From positions 1,326,893 through 1,390,892 of the forward strand of contig NZ_CM002128.1 of NCBI RefSeq assembly GCF_000448565.1: a DNA stretch of 64,000 bases, read 5' to 3'. Of the stretch, positions 28,545 to 37,260 are shown piece after piece. Position 1 is the first letter of the stretch; each line of letters opens with the position of its first letter. The position numbers were made by a program, and so were the translations under genes. The stretch is from Streptococcus sp. HSISM1. GTDB taxonomy: Bacteria; Bacillota; Bacilli; Lactobacillales; Streptococcaceae. The notes under the pieces are model-generated. The model was not told the origin of the DNA, did not search any database, and saw only the letters and a program-made list of their open reading frames with translations.

Positions 28545-31259
28545 ATGTTACAAGAACTAGCCTTTACAGGCCAATGGAGACACTATCAAGAACGCGTTCT
28601 CGATAAGAGTGACGCTTTTATGGCGGATGGCCACCTGCATTTGGTAGCAGCTCCTGGCTCTGGAAAAACAACCCTGGGAATTGAATTTATCAGACGCTTT
28701 GGTCAGCCAACCCTGATCTTAGCTCCTACGGTCACCATTCGTCAGCAATGGGTGGACCGGATTATCCAAGCATTCTTGAAAAATGAAAGCCAAGCGGAGC
28801 AATTGATCTCTCAGGACCTCAAACATCCTAAGCTGATTACTGTGGCTACCTATCAGGCCCTACACAGCGCCATGAACCAAGTCGTCGGTCAATCACAAGC
28901 TGAAGATACTGATGACCAGGCAGAGATTGAAACATTTGATTTCAAAGGCTTTGATATCTTTACTACTTTCCAAGACATCTCACTCGGGACTCTCTGCTTG
29001 GATGAGTGTCACCACCTGCGCAATGAATGGTGGAAGAGCTTGGAAGCCTTTCGTCAGGCTTTCCCTGACTTAAAGATGATCTCCCTCACCGCTACCCCTC
29101 CCTATGAAGGGGATCCTGCCCTTTGGGATCGCTATATCCGCATGTGTGGTGAGATTGATGAGGAAATTACGGTTCCCGAATTGGTCAAGGAAGACACCCT
29201 TTGTCCTCACCAAGACTATGTCTACTTTGCCTTTCCAACCAAGGAAGAGCAAGAGCAGTTGGATGCTTTTAGCCAACAAAAGAATGCTCTCTTGCAACAA
29301 CTGACTTCCGATCCCCTCTTTTGCCAACACCTCCAAACCTGCCAGGCCTTATCGGGTCAGATCAGCGATGATGAATTGCTCAATGAGCCCCAGTATCTCT
29401 CTGCTACCCTGATCTTTCTTCGAAGCAAGGGAATTGCCTTTCCCCAACGTTTCCAAGACCTTTTAGGAGCCAAGAAATTACCTGCTTTCACCCTGGACTG
29501 GCTTGAAATTCTCCTGCAAGGCCTGCTCTTTCAGGTGCCTCACTGGTACAATCTACCTGAGGAATACGAGAAGCAACTGCTTCATGAATTAAAAGCAGCC
29601 AGCTTGATCGATCGAAAACAAGTCAAACTGGTCCGCAACAAAAAACAAGACCTTCTGCTCAACCAATCCCTCGGAAAACTCAATGCCGTTCGAGAAATTT
29701 TCAAGGCGGAATACCAGGCGCTTGGAAGTCAACTGCGCCAACTGGTCCTAACAGACTATATCCGCCAAGATTTTGAAGTTCATCTCGGGGATAAAGATGC
29801 CCAATTCACTCAATTGGGAGTTCTCTCCTATTTTGAATCTATTCGCAGAGAAAGCATAGAGCTAACTACTCCTCCTGCCATTGCTGTCTTGACCGGTAGC
29901 ATCGTCATCATCCCGACAGTTGCTAAGCCAAGACTAGAAGAGCTACTTGGAGGGAATCGACTGACTTACCAAAACGTCGGCCAATTATCTCCAGATGACT
30001 TTCTCAAGGTTCGCTTGGTTGGTTCTCAACATGATTTGGTGACAGCCGTGACCCAGCTCTTTCAAGAAGGGCTCATCCAAGTCGTCATTGGAACCAAGTC
30101 ACTTCTAGGAGAAGGCTGGGATGCTCCTTGCGTCAATTCCCTGATCCTAGCGAGCTTTGTCGGCAGTTTTATGCTCAGCAACCAAATGCGAGGTCGTGCC
30201 ATCCGAGTGTGGCCTGAGGATCCAGAAAAGACTAGCAACATCTGGCACCTGGTCTCCATCAATCTTTCCCTAAAGAAATGGTATGAAAAGTCCGATCTTG
30301 AAAAGGAAGAGATCGAGGCCATCACTGATCAGTTGAAAGAATACAGTCCTGATCTGGAGCTCTTAGAAAGACGGATGAAACAATTTTTAGGCCTCCATTA
30401 CAAGGAGCCCTTCATCGAATCTGGCATCGAACGTCTAGCCTTTGACAATATCCGCTATACTAAAAAACAGTTGCAAAAACTCAATGAAGAGACCTTAGAG
30501 CGCTCTACCCATCGTCAAGAACTCCGAGACGGCTGGAAATCAGCCCTGCCGATTCTGGAGAATATGGAGATTGCTAACGAGGTACAAGTGGATAAACACT
30601 TCCTGCCCCTGGCCCTATTTTTTGACGCCAGAAAGCTAGCTCGTTGGCTGACGGCCGCAGCTTTGACCGATGCTTTCGCCAACCTTTTTTACTATTCACA
30701 TAGAGGCGGAGGGAATAAAGCGTCTCTAATTCTTCTATTCGTTTTAGCTGTTCTCGCTCTCCTTGCTTGGCTGCGCTACTATCTCTATAAGAGCCCTTAT
30801 AAACGGTTAGAAGTCTTCGGCCAGGCTATTCACCAAGCCCTACTCCTTTCTGGCCAGATCCAGACCCAAGAAACCCGCATCCAAGTCGTACGAGACAGAA
30901 AGGATGCCATCAACACGCTGATCTATTTGAAGGGCGGAACCATGCGGGAGAAGGAACTCTTCTCGCAAACCATGATCGAATTCTTCGCACCGATTGAAAA
31001 TCAGCGCTATATCCTGAAAGCACAGGAAAAGGTATCCGATCAAACAGAATATTTCGCTGTACCAAGCCTCTTTGACAAACGGAAAGAGGATGCCCAAGCC
31101 TTTGTGGAGCAAATCCGAAAGAGCCTAGGTAAGTATGACCTCGTCTATACCCGAAGTGCCGAAGGTCGTGCTGTTCTTTTAGATGCGCGCATCAAGGCCT
31201 TGGCTAACAAACAAGAGCGCACCTTCACTAAGAAACAAGTCATGTCGGATTTGAAGTAA
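28545..31259 (+). CDS. SF2 DEAD/DEAH-box helicase with C-terminal hydrophobic segment
   Basis: 904 residues from the ATG at 28545 (GGGAGG at 28533-28538). Helicase motifs: APGSGKTT (36-43), DECH (153-156), SLTATPP (about 180) and QMRGRAIR (about 547), resembling Res-type restriction or repair helicases. After the helicase core there is a strongly hydrophobic stretch (about 726-748, LLFVLAVLALLAWL within it), preceded by an amphipathic segment and followed by a roughly 150-residue soluble tail of unknown fold. Membrane attachment is unusual for this superfamily. It is monocistronic, bounded by terminators on both sides, with no methylase or nuclease gene beside it. A role in nucleic-acid processing or defence is possible but unproven. 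Confidence 0.8.
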   Translation: MLQELAFTGQWRHYQERVLDKSDAFMADGHLHLVAAPGSGKTTLGIEFIRRFGQPTLILAPTVTIRQQWVDRIIQAFLKNESQAEQLISQDLKHPKLITVATYQALHSAMNQVVGQSQAEDTDDQAEIETFDFKGFDIFTTFQDISLGTLCLDECHHLRNEWWKSLEAFRQAFPDLKMISLTATPPYEGDPALWDRYIRMCGEIDEEITVPELVKEDTLCPHQDYVYFAFPTKEEQEQLDAFSQQKNALLQQLTSDPLFCQHLQTCQALSGQISDDELLNEPQYLSATLIFLRSKGIAFPQRFQDLLGAKKLPAFTLDWLEILLQGLLFQVPHWYNLPEEYEKQLLHELKAASLIDRKQVKLVRNKKQDLLLNQSLGKLNAVREIFKAEYQALGSQLRQLVLTDYIRQDFEVHLGDKDAQFTQLGVLSYFESIRRESIELTTPPAIAVLTGSIVIIPTVAKPRLEELLGGNRLTYQNVGQLSPDDFLKVRLVGSQHDLVTAVTQLFQEGLIQVVIGTKSLLGEGWDAPCVNSLILASFVGSFMLSNQMRGRAIRVWPEDPEKTSNIWHLVSINLSLKKWYEKSDLEKEEIEAITDQLKEYSPDLELLERRMKQFLGLHYKEPFIESGIERLAFDNIRYTKKQLQKLNEETLERSTHRQELRDGWKSALPILENMEIANEVQVDKHFLPLALFFDARKLARWLTAAALTDAFANLFYYSHRGGGNKASLILLFVLAVLALLAWLRYYLYKSPYKRLEVFGQAIHQALLLSGQIQTQETRIQVVRDRKDAINTLIYLKGGTMREKELFSQTMIEFFAPIENQRYILKAQEKVSDQTEYFAVPSLFDKRKEDAQAFVEQIRKSLGKYDLVYTRSAEGRAVLLDARIKALANKQERTFTKKQVMSDLK

Positions 31260-31281
31260 AAATTTATTTCACAATAAAAGA

Positions 31282-31315
31282 AAAGTCTAGTAGATTCATT
31301 TCTACTAGACTTTTT
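31282..31315. terminator. Bidirectional terminator helicase/adhB
   Basis: AAAGTCTAGTAGA (31282-31294) pairs perfectly with TCTACTAGACTTT (31301-31313), with A and T tracts on both sides. Confidence 0.92.
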
Positions 31316-31317
31316 CG

Positions 31318-32355
31318 TTACTCAATCACAATCATAGTCTTAATCGTCTTACGTTCATCCATATCTTTATAGGCTTGATCAATCTCATCCAAGCTATAGC
31401 TATGAGTAAAGACGCGACCTGGGTTGATGTCGCCATCAAGTACAGCCTTGAGCAAGAACTGCTTGTCATAGGTAGTAACAGAGGCTGCCCCACCTGCCAC
31501 CGAAATGTTTTGGGCAAAGGTCGAACCAAGGGCACGATTATTGTAATGAGGGACACCGACAAAACCTAAACGCCCACCATTATGAAGCACCCCAAGGGCT
31601 TGATCAACAGCTGCTGCGGTACCGACACATTCAAGGGCCGCATCTGCTCCGCCACCAAGGATTTCACGGACCTTGGCAATGCCTTCTTCACCACGCTCCG
31701 CTACGACTGCTGTCGCACCAAATTCCAAAGCCATCTGTTGGCGGTCTTCGTGGCGACTCATGAGGACAATTTGTGACGCTCCCCGCATCTTAGCTGCGAT
31801 CACTGCACATTGACCAACGGCACCGTCCCCGATGACCACTACTTTGTCACCAGGCTTCACGTCTGCTACACGCGCCGCATGGTAGCCCGTCGGCATGACA
31901 TCTGCCAGCGTCAAGAAAGATTTGAGCATGGCTTCTGTATAATCTGATGGTTGCCCTGGAATTTTGACAAGGGCCCAGTTGGCGTATTCGAAGCGCATGT
32001 ACTCCGCTTGCACCCCATCAGACCAGTTGGTGCCGATATGACGGTCACACGTCCCATCGTAGCCAGCACGACAGGCATCACACTCCCCACAACCATGGGT
32101 GAAAGGTGCGATGACAAAGTCTCCTGGTTTGACCGTTGTAATAGCTTCTCCGATTTCTTCGACAATCCCAATGGCTTCGTGGCCACTATTTTGATGCCCT
32201 GCTTCAATATCTGGATTACGGTAGCTCCAGAGATCGGATCCACAGACACATGTGCGGACGATGCGGAGAATAACATCATCCGGCGCTTCGATTTGCGGAC
32301 GTTCAACTTCTACTAGACCCACTTGCCCAGCTTTTGTATAGACTGTTTTCTTCAT
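31318..32355 (-). CDS. adhB: Zinc-dependent alcohol dehydrogenase AdhB
   Basis: 345 residues of the medium-chain dehydrogenase family. Catalytic zinc ligands are C38 (CVCGSD) and H59-E60 (GHE). The structural zinc cysteines C89, C92, C95 and C103 lie in GCGECDACRAGYDGTC. VIGDGAVG marks the nucleotide-binding fold. In pneumococcus a homologous adhB lies near czcD and sczA, and the same grouping is seen here, although the intervening MerR-type nmlR gene is absent. It probably detoxifies aldehydes or alcohols under metal or oxidative stress. Confidence 0.85.
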   Translation of the reverse strand: MKKTVYTKAGQVGLVEVERPQIEAPDDVILRIVRTCVCGSDLWSYRNPDIEAGHQNSGHEAIGIVEEIGEAITTVKPGDFVIAPFTHGCGECDACRAGYDGTCDRHIGTNWSDGVQAEYMRFEYANWALVKIPGQPSDYTEAMLKSFLTLADVMPTGYHAARVADVKPGDKVVVIGDGAVGQCAVIAAKMRGASQIVLMSRHEDRQQMALEFGATAVVAERGEEGIAKVREILGGGADAALECVGTAAAVDQALGVLHNGGRLGFVGVPHYNNRALGSTFAQNISVAGGAASVTTYDKQFLLKAVLDGDINPGRVFTHSYSLDEIDQAYKDMDERKTIKTMIVIE

Positions 32356-32433
32356 AGGAACATCCTACTTTCTATTGCTTACTTATCTACAGTATACACT
32401 TTTTATCTAGCTTCTGCTCATACCAACTCGTCA

Positions 32434-33339
32434 TTAATGGTGGTGATGATCATGCCCATGACCTTGATCAGTTTCCAGGTCTTCGATATTTCTCTTGTGA
32501 GCTCGGTGGGTTGCCAAGTCTTCATCTACCTCAATGGTGACGTTTTGAAAGCCACAATCTTTGAGCAAGGTACGAATCGCTTCTTTACAAACCTCCATGT
32601 GGTTGACATGCTCTAGACAAACATGGACAATGGCGTTTTTTTCCAGGCCATCCATGGTCCAAAGATTGAGCTGATTGATACTAGCCACATGGTCCAACTG
32701 CTCCAAATCACTCTTCACTTGCTGGATATCTACTCCTTCTGGCACGGCGTCCAGGAAAATCCTGAGCGTACTCCAAAAACGTGGAATGGCTTTTGACAGA
32801 ATAAAGAAGGAAATAGCAAGGGATAAGAGTGGATCCAGAATATACCAATCGGTAAAACGGAGAACAATGGCCATCAGGATGACGGCCAACCAACCCAAGG
32901 TATCTTCCAGAAAATGCAGGCTGAGAATGGATTCGTTCTTAGTTTGCCCTTTGCGAATGAGGAGACTCGCTAGCACATTTATGCTGACGGCTATGATTCC
33001 AAGCCAGAGAATGCCCTCATCGTTGACAGGTTGTGGATGAAAGAGTTTCGTTATATTTTCTAAAATAACTAAAACAGACCCTGTCATGAGAATCACTGCC
33101 GTTACCATGGCCCCTAAAAGGCTAAAGCGCTTGTAGCCCAAGGTATAGTGGCTGTCTTCTTCACGATTGGAAATACTCTCCAAAAAGGCGGAGATCCCAA
33201 TAGCAATCGCATCTCCCAAATCATGGACCGAATCCGCAAGGACCGCACTGGATCCAAAAATCCCTCCCGCAATAAACTCGACAATGGAATAACTCAAATT
33301 CAAGAAAAAAGCGATCCAGACCGCATGTTTTGTCTTCAT
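32434..33339 (-). CDS. czcD: Cation diffusion facilitator, zinc efflux protein CzcD
   Basis: 301 residues with six predicted membrane helices. Transport-site HDLGD (39-43) and HFLED (142-146) give the H-x3-D pairs characteristic of Zn2+/H+ antiporters of this family. A cytoplasmic C-domain follows, ending in the His-rich tail HGHDHHHH that can bind zinc. It exports excess Zn2+ (Co2+ possible). AAGGAT ribosome site. It is divergent from sczA with overlapping promoters, and upstream of adhB. Confidence 0.92.
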   Translation of the reverse strand: MKTKHAVWIAFFLNLSYSIVEFIAGGIFGSSAVLADSVHDLGDAIAIGISAFLESISNREEDSHYTLGYKRFSLLGAMVTAVILMTGSVLVILENITKLFHPQPVNDEGILWLGIIAVSINVLASLLIRKGQTKNESILSLHFLEDTLGWLAVILMAIVLRFTDWYILDPLLSLAISFFILSKAIPRFWSTLRIFLDAVPEGVDIQQVKSDLEQLDHVASINQLNLWTMDGLEKNAIVHVCLEHVNHMEVCKEAIRTLLKDCGFQNVTIEVDEDLATHRAHKRNIEDLETDQGHGHDHHHH

Positions 33340-33353
33340 AATCCTTAATCCTT

Positions 33354-33384
33354 TGATATAATAGATTCATGAACATCATGTCCA
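33354..33384. promoter_or_regulatory. Overlapping divergent sczA/czcD promoters with an imperfect operator
   Basis: The + strand has an extended -10 TGATATAAT (33354-33362). The same bases read TATTAT (33363-33358) on the minus strand for czcD. TGAACATCATGTCCA (33370-33384), a 15-bp near-palindrome, lies where the czcD -35 would be, so a bound regulator could control both directions. Confidence 0.6.
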
Positions 33385-33446
33385 TTATCATTATCTAACA
33401 TTCACAACAGAAAGGATAGGAGCAAACCGTTTGGGGTGTACGTTAC

Positions 33447-33461
33447 TGAACAGTTTGTTCA
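33447..33461. promoter_or_regulatory. Perfect SczA-type palindrome in the sczA leader
   Basis: TGAACAGTTTGTTCA has 6-bp arms that are exact inverted repeats and is related to the site at 33370-33384. It lies 10 nt before the sczA ATG, a position suited to autoregulation. Confidence 0.65.
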
Positions 33462-33471
33462 AAGTGTCCAT

Positions 33472-34011
33472 ATGACTGCACAGGATCGTCGCATTACCAA
33501 GACTAGAAAAGCTATCTATCAGGCTTTCTTACACTTACTCAACCAAAAAGACTACGAAGCCATCACGGTTCAAGAAATCATTGATTTAGCCGATGTGGGA
33601 CGCTCAACCTTTTACAGTCATTACGAGAGTAAGGAGTTACTACTGGATGAACTCTGCCAAAAGCTATTTCACCATCTCTTTGAGCGTGCTGAACACCTCT
33701 CTCCACAAGACTACCTGGCCCATATCTTCCAGCATTTCAAGAAAAATCAAGACCATGTAACCAGTCTCTTGCTCTCTAAAAACGATTATTTTATACGTCA
33801 GCTGCGAAAAGAACTAGAACACGATGTCTACCCAATGGTAGCCGACGAACTCATCAAGGCCCATCCAACTCTCCCTCACTCTTACCTCAAACACTTGGTC
33901 GTTAGCCATTTCATCGAAACCCTCAGCTGGTGGCTCAAAAAAGGCAAAAATTATAGCGAACAAGAAGTGATCCAGTTTTATTTGGAGATACTGAAAGTGG
34001 GTTCGAACTAG
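33472..34011 (+). CDS. sczA: TetR-family zinc-responsive regulator SczA
   Basis: 179 residues from ATG 33472. The helix-turn-helix lies in ITVQEIIDLADVGRSTFYSHY (about 30-50). In pneumococcus SczA senses Zn2+ and activates czcD; the divergent arrangement and paired palindromes here support the same job. The ATG lacks a good ribosome site. A GTG at 33436 would add 12 residues but would place the palindrome inside the coding region, with TAGGAG 13 nt upstream. The start is therefore uncertain. Confidence 0.85.
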   Translation: MTAQDRRITKTRKAIYQAFLHLLNQKDYEAITVQEIIDLADVGRSTFYSHYESKELLLDELCQKLFHHLFERAEHLSPQDYLAHIFQHFKKNQDHVTSLLLSKNDYFIRQLRKELEHDVYPMVADELIKAHPTLPHSYLKHLVVSHFIETLSWWLKKGKNYSEQEVIQFYLEILKVGSN

Positions 34012-34026
34012 AAAGGAGTATTTTCA

Positions 34027-34497
34027 ATGACCAGCATGCAATTTTACTTTCTATTTCCAGCACTCTTCATGCTTCACGAACTTGAAGAAATCATTTGGAT
34101 GCCATCCTTTGTCAAAAAACTATCAACACATTTTCCAGATAATCGAATCCTTTCTTATTACACTCCTTTTGCTTTCAATGCTATTGTCTTGGAGCAATTT
34201 CTGATCCTACTTCTATCGCTTTTTCTTAGTCACCAGTTTAATAACTATACTATATACATAACCATTGTGATTGCTTATATCTACCATGTTTTCGGACATC
34301 TGATTCAGACAGTCGTTATTCGAAAATATGTGCCTGGATTGTTAACGGGCATTCTAACGAGTTTGTTTTCTCTATGCTGTCTCAACACTAACATTCCCAT
34401 CGAACTCTTTGGATACTCTCTTTTGACTTTGTTGGTTATCATTTTAAATCTTGTAGTATCATTTATGATTCTTCATAAAATCAGTCATAAAAAATAG
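34027..34497 (+). CDS. HXXEE-domain membrane protein
   Basis: 156 residues with four or five hydrophobic helices. The H17-x-x-E20-E21 motif (MLHELEEIIW) and a second histidine-containing helix (IYHVFGHLIQ) identify the HXXEE family, whose function is unknown; the conserved residues could bind metal. AAAGGAG precedes the ATG, and it starts 15 nt after sczA, so it may be read with that regulator. A link with zinc homeostasis is only suggested by position. Confidence 0.75.
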   Translation: MTSMQFYFLFPALFMLHELEEIIWMPSFVKKLSTHFPDNRILSYYTPFAFNAIVLEQFLILLLSLFLSHQFNNYTIYITIVIAYIYHVFGHLIQTVVIRKYVPGLLTGILTSLFSLCCLNTNIPIELFGYSLLTLLVIILNLVVSFMILHKISHKK

Positions 34498-34531
34498 CAC
34501 TCAGACAATCATATTTTAGAAAGGAAACCCT

Positions 34532-34864
34532 ATGTTCTTCCCCATTCTTCTTGGCTTTTTTACAGCCTTCTTTGCCCTTGCTTTTTCTCTTCTTCACTTA
34601 TTAGCTTCTCTTTCTGAAGTTAAAAAGGGAATTCGCACTCTAGGAAATACATTTCTCCTCACCGGAAGTAGCCTTGCGACCTTATCTCTCACCCTCTACT
34701 TCTTTTTACCGATTATCACTCTAGTTCTTTGGCTGATTGGTTGTGGTTTGATTTGCTACGGAGCCTATTGGAATGGGAAACACAAAGGAAACTTCCATCC
34801 AGCCCACCACCTGATTCGAACAGGCATCGCTCTGGTGATTACAATTTTATTATCTCTCATATAA
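34532..34864 (+). CDS. Small membrane protein of unknown function
   Basis: 110 residues with three or four hydrophobic helices and a His-containing loop (GKHKGNFHPAHHL). I do not recognise a family. AAAGGA lies upstream; it follows the HXXEE gene by 34 nt and is the last gene before a terminator, so it belongs to the sczA-HXXEE transcription unit. Confidence 0.65.
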   Translation: MFFPILLGFFTAFFALAFSLLHLLASLSEVKKGIRTLGNTFLLTGSSLATLSLTLYFFLPIITLVLWLIGCGLICYGAYWNGKHKGNFHPAHHLIRTGIALVITILLSLI

Positions 34865-34868
34865 GAAA

Positions 34869-34907
34869 AGCTCAGGTTTTTTCAATGAAAACTTGAGCTC
34901 TTTTTAT
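34869..34907. terminator. Bidirectional terminator
   Basis: AGCTCAGGTTTT (34869-34880) pairs with AAAACTTGAGCT (34888-34899), one G-U pair, followed by CTTTTTATT. It serves the + strand membrane gene and probably the AEC gene from the other side. Confidence 0.85.
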
Positions 34908-34910
34908 TTA

Positions 34911-35849
34911 TTAAGCCATCAACAGCATGAGAATAGGGATCACCACCATGGTTGCAAGGGTCGTCTCTGTCACCATGACCGCTGCATAATCACTATCAGC
35001 TCCGTAAAGTCTGGCAACAACTGGCGCATTGGTCATCACAGGCATGGCGGACTGGATGATAAAGACTTGCTTCATCAAGCTTGGAAGAGGCACCCAGTAG
35101 ACGATGGAGGCCATCAAGAGAGGGGCAACCAGGAAGCGACCTAGTAGAATCAATAGCTGATCTTTTCCCAGAACCAACTGCTTCACGCCTACATGAGACA
35201 CTGACAAACCGATGAATATCATGGATAAGGGGGTCGTTAAATTGCCCAGATACTGCAAATCACTGGCTAGAAAAGCTGGCAACTTGATCTGTAGCATCAC
35301 CATGACTAGACCTAAGAGAAAGCCCATGAGGGGCGGAGAAAAGACTTTTTTCAGACTGGTTTTGAGATCAAACTGCGCTTCTCCCTCACCATCCCGCTGG
35401 ATGAGATAAGTTCCCAAAGTCCAGAAAAAGGTCGTATTACACATGTAATAGATCAAAACATAGGGAATGCTGGCATCTCCAAAGAGGGCTTGGTTAATGG
35501 GAAGCCCTACGAAAATCGTATTGGAATTAAAAAACATGGAAATAAAGAGGCCACGACGGTCCTGTCTTACTGCAAAGATCTTGGCTACTGCTGTCGCGAT
35601 GCCAAGCAAAATAACCATAGACAAGGCAGGAAACCGCAAGGCTGGCAACATTTTAAGTAGATCTGCTGCTGTAAAACGCTGCGTGATGGTGTAGAGCATA
35701 TAGCAGGGAAGAGCAACCTGAGTGACCAGTTTAGCGATCAGGCCACGTGACTTGTCGTCGAACCAGCCTTTTTCACCTATGACAAAGCCCACTAAAATCA
35801 TGCCCAGGATGACGAGAATCCCTGATATGCTCCTCAAAAAGATGTCCAT
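34911..35849 (-). CDS. AEC (auxin efflux carrier) family transporter
   Basis: 312 residues, about 10 hydrophobic helices in two inverted halves, as in bacterial malate or organic-acid permeases of the AEC family. Motifs such as GLPINQALFG and the C-terminal SAMPVMTNAPVVARLYG fit. The substrate is not deducible. AAGGGGAG lies upstream of the ATG; the promoter carries an extended -10 at 35920-35928. Confidence 0.82.
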   Translation of the reverse strand: MDIFLRSISGILVILGMILVGFVIGEKGWFDDKSRGLIAKLVTQVALPCYMLYTITQRFTAADLLKMLPALRFPALSMVILLGIATAVAKIFAVRQDRRGLFISMFFNSNTIFVGLPINQALFGDASIPYVLIYYMCNTTFFWTLGTYLIQRDGEGEAQFDLKTSLKKVFSPPLMGFLLGLVMVMLQIKLPAFLASDLQYLGNLTTPLSMIFIGLSVSHVGVKQLVLGKDQLLILLGRFLVAPLLMASIVYWVPLPSLMKQVFIIQSAMPVMTNAPVVARLYGADSDYAAVMVTETTLATMVVIPILMLLMA

Positions 35850-35919
35850 GTTCTCCCCTTTTCTTTTTATAAATTTGAACTAGAAAATCACATTTTTTAC
35901 AAGTCTCAAAAACTACTCT

Positions 35920-35928
35920 AGTATATCA
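35920..35928 (-). promoter_or_regulatory. Extended -10 of the AEC gene
   Basis: The minus strand reads TGATATACT, immediately downstream of a terminator hairpin; no convincing -35 at 17 nt. Confidence 0.5.
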
Positions 35929-35960
35929 TAAAAAGAGGTGGAGCAATATGCCCACCTCTT
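35929..35960 (-). terminator. Terminator of a lost minus-strand gene
   Basis: AAGAGGTGG (35933-35941) pairs with CCACCTCTT (35952-35960), and the minus strand continues TTTTTATG. It follows the truncated reading frame at 35979-36070. Confidence 0.75.
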
Positions 35961-35978
35961 GTATTTTATTGATTGTTA

Positions 35979-36070
35979 CTAGTAGCCTTTCTTAGCCACC
36001 TTGGTCCATTGGTACCAACCAACGAGACTGTTGATAAGGTAAATCAAGAAAAACCAATAAAATGGTGGGG
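35979..36070 (-). pseudogene. C-terminal remnant of a membrane protein
   Basis: The minus strand encodes a hydrophobic tail including FYWFFLIYLINSLVGWYQW and ending KKGY before a TAG at 35981-35979. It keeps its own terminator but has no 5' end; a stop lies directly upstream and an hsdS fragment begins at 36074. The family is not recognised. Confidence 0.45.
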
Positions 36071-36073
36071 ACT

Positions 36074-36235
36074 ATGGCGAAAATAGATGATTCAGTTAAA
36101 AAGAAAGTTCCAGAATTGCGATTTAAAGGATTCGCGGATGAATGGGAACAGCGTAAGTTGGGAGACGAAGTTCGAATAGTGATGGGACAGTCTCCTAATT
36201 CAGAAAATTATACTGATGATCCTAATGGGCGCTAA
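36074..36235 (+). pseudogene. hsdS: N-terminal fragment of type I restriction specificity subunit HsdS
   Basis: 53 codons encode KVPELRFKGFADEWEQRKLG and then an MGQSPNSENYTDDPNG stretch, the typical start of the first target-recognition domain of HsdS. The frame then ends at TAA 36233-36235. The rest of the subunit and the hsdR/hsdM genes are absent, so it is a non-functional relic. A tandem 10-bp repeat GAAGACCTAT (36242-36261) follows at the break. Confidence 0.75.
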
Positions 36236-36382
36236 AAATGCGAAGACCTATGAAGACCTATTTTGTATTAGTCAAACAAAAGATCCAAAAGAAATGGTAT
36301 ATGATTATGACCATGAAACAAAGTAAAATCAAACCGAGTGATCTGAGGAAGCACCCGATGATCATGAAACGTTATTAAACAC
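36236..36382 (+). other. Scrambled remnant sequence
   Basis: Open only in short pieces: a roughly 31-residue frame with NAKTYEDLFCISQTKDPKEM ends at TAA near 36328, and an overlapping short frame ends MIMKRY. I recognise no family; this looks like rearrangement debris between the hsdS relic and the ECF genes. Confidence 0.35.
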
Positions 36383-36459
36383 AAAAGTCACCCATGTGAG
36401 TTCTTGCCAGAAGCTGAAGTTAATCCTTCAACCTGGAAAACCCGCAGAGGTGACTTTTT
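36383..36459 (-). terminator. Terminator of the ECF operon
   Basis: AAAAGTCACC (36383-36392) pairs with GGTGACTTTT (36449-36458) around an internally structured 56-nt loop containing GAAG/CTTC. It lies directly after the last ECF gene on the minus strand. Confidence 0.6.
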
Positions 36460-37260
36460 CTATACATCTCGATTTTTCTGGTAATAATCATTAACCGATA
36501 AATATGTCTGTGAATCACCCAGCGACTCCGCTATGTCCATAATCCGCGGTGGTAGTAATCCCACTCGCTGGACAAGTTCGTGATCGCTGAACAATTCCCG
36601 TGGACTGCCGGCGAAGCCAAACTTCCCGTGTTCCATAACATACACCGACTCAAACTCGGCGGCGACCCAATCCATGTCATGGGTGATGGTCACAACTTGG
36701 TGGCCCGAATCAGCCAACTGATGGAAAATTGCGGTCAACTTGCGCCGGCTTTCCCAATCAAGCGACATCATCGGCTCATCAAATAAATAAATCGCCGGAT
36801 CCACTGCCAAAACTGTGGCAACGCTCAACAGCTTGCGTTCCGACAATGACAGGTCATATGGACTTTCAGCTGTTTTATCATCCAAGCCAACTCTTTTTAG
36901 AGCCGCTAAAGCCCGCCTCGTAATCGTGTCGTGGTCATCCATGACCTGCGCGACACTCCACTCCACCTCTCGTTGAACGGTCGGGTTGAAAAGCTGATCG
37001 TCAGGATTCTGAAAAGTAATCCCAACCTTCAGTAACTTTTCGACTGGTTTAAGATCATTAAAATTTTCTCCATCGATCTTAATCACACCGGTTTGTGGTG
37101 TCAGCAAGCCCGTCAACAATTTGAAGAGCGTTGATTTGCCGGCACCATTTTGGCCGACAATCGCCACCATCGGATCGGCGAAGAGTTTGTCTTCAACATC
37201 CAAGCTAAAGGACCGTTCCGGATAAGTGAACGTCAGGTGGCTCAGTTCAATTGTGGACAT
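36460..37260 (-). CDS. ECF transporter ATPase subunit (second, EcfA'-like)
   Basis: 266 residues with Walker A GQNGAGKST (36-44) and Walker B-like IYLFDEP. The ABC signature is degenerate, SLSERKL in place of LSGGQ, suggesting one asymmetric ATP site in the heterodimer. It overlaps the preceding ATPase gene by 14 nt. It couples ATP hydrolysis to vitamin or metal uptake with the T and S subunits. By eye, its base composition is more GC-rich than the flanking streptococcal genes. Confidence 0.88.
   Translation of the reverse strand: MSTIELSHLTFTYPERSFSLDVEDKLFADPMVAIVGQNGAGKSTLFKLLTGLLTPQTGVIKIDGENFNDLKPVEKLLKVGITFQNPDDQLFNPTVQREVEWSVAQVMDDHDTITRRALAALKRVGLDDKTAESPYDLSLSERKLLSVATVLAVDPAIYLFDEPMMSLDWESRRKLTAIFHQLADSGHQVVTITHDMDWVAAEFESVYVMEHGKFGFAGSPRELFSDHELVQRVGLLPPRIMDIAESLGDSQTYLSVNDYYQKNRDV

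Noticed and set aside
36074-36235. A functional restriction-modification system
   Set aside because: Only the first 53 codons of hsdS remain; hsdR, hsdM and the rest of hsdS are absent.
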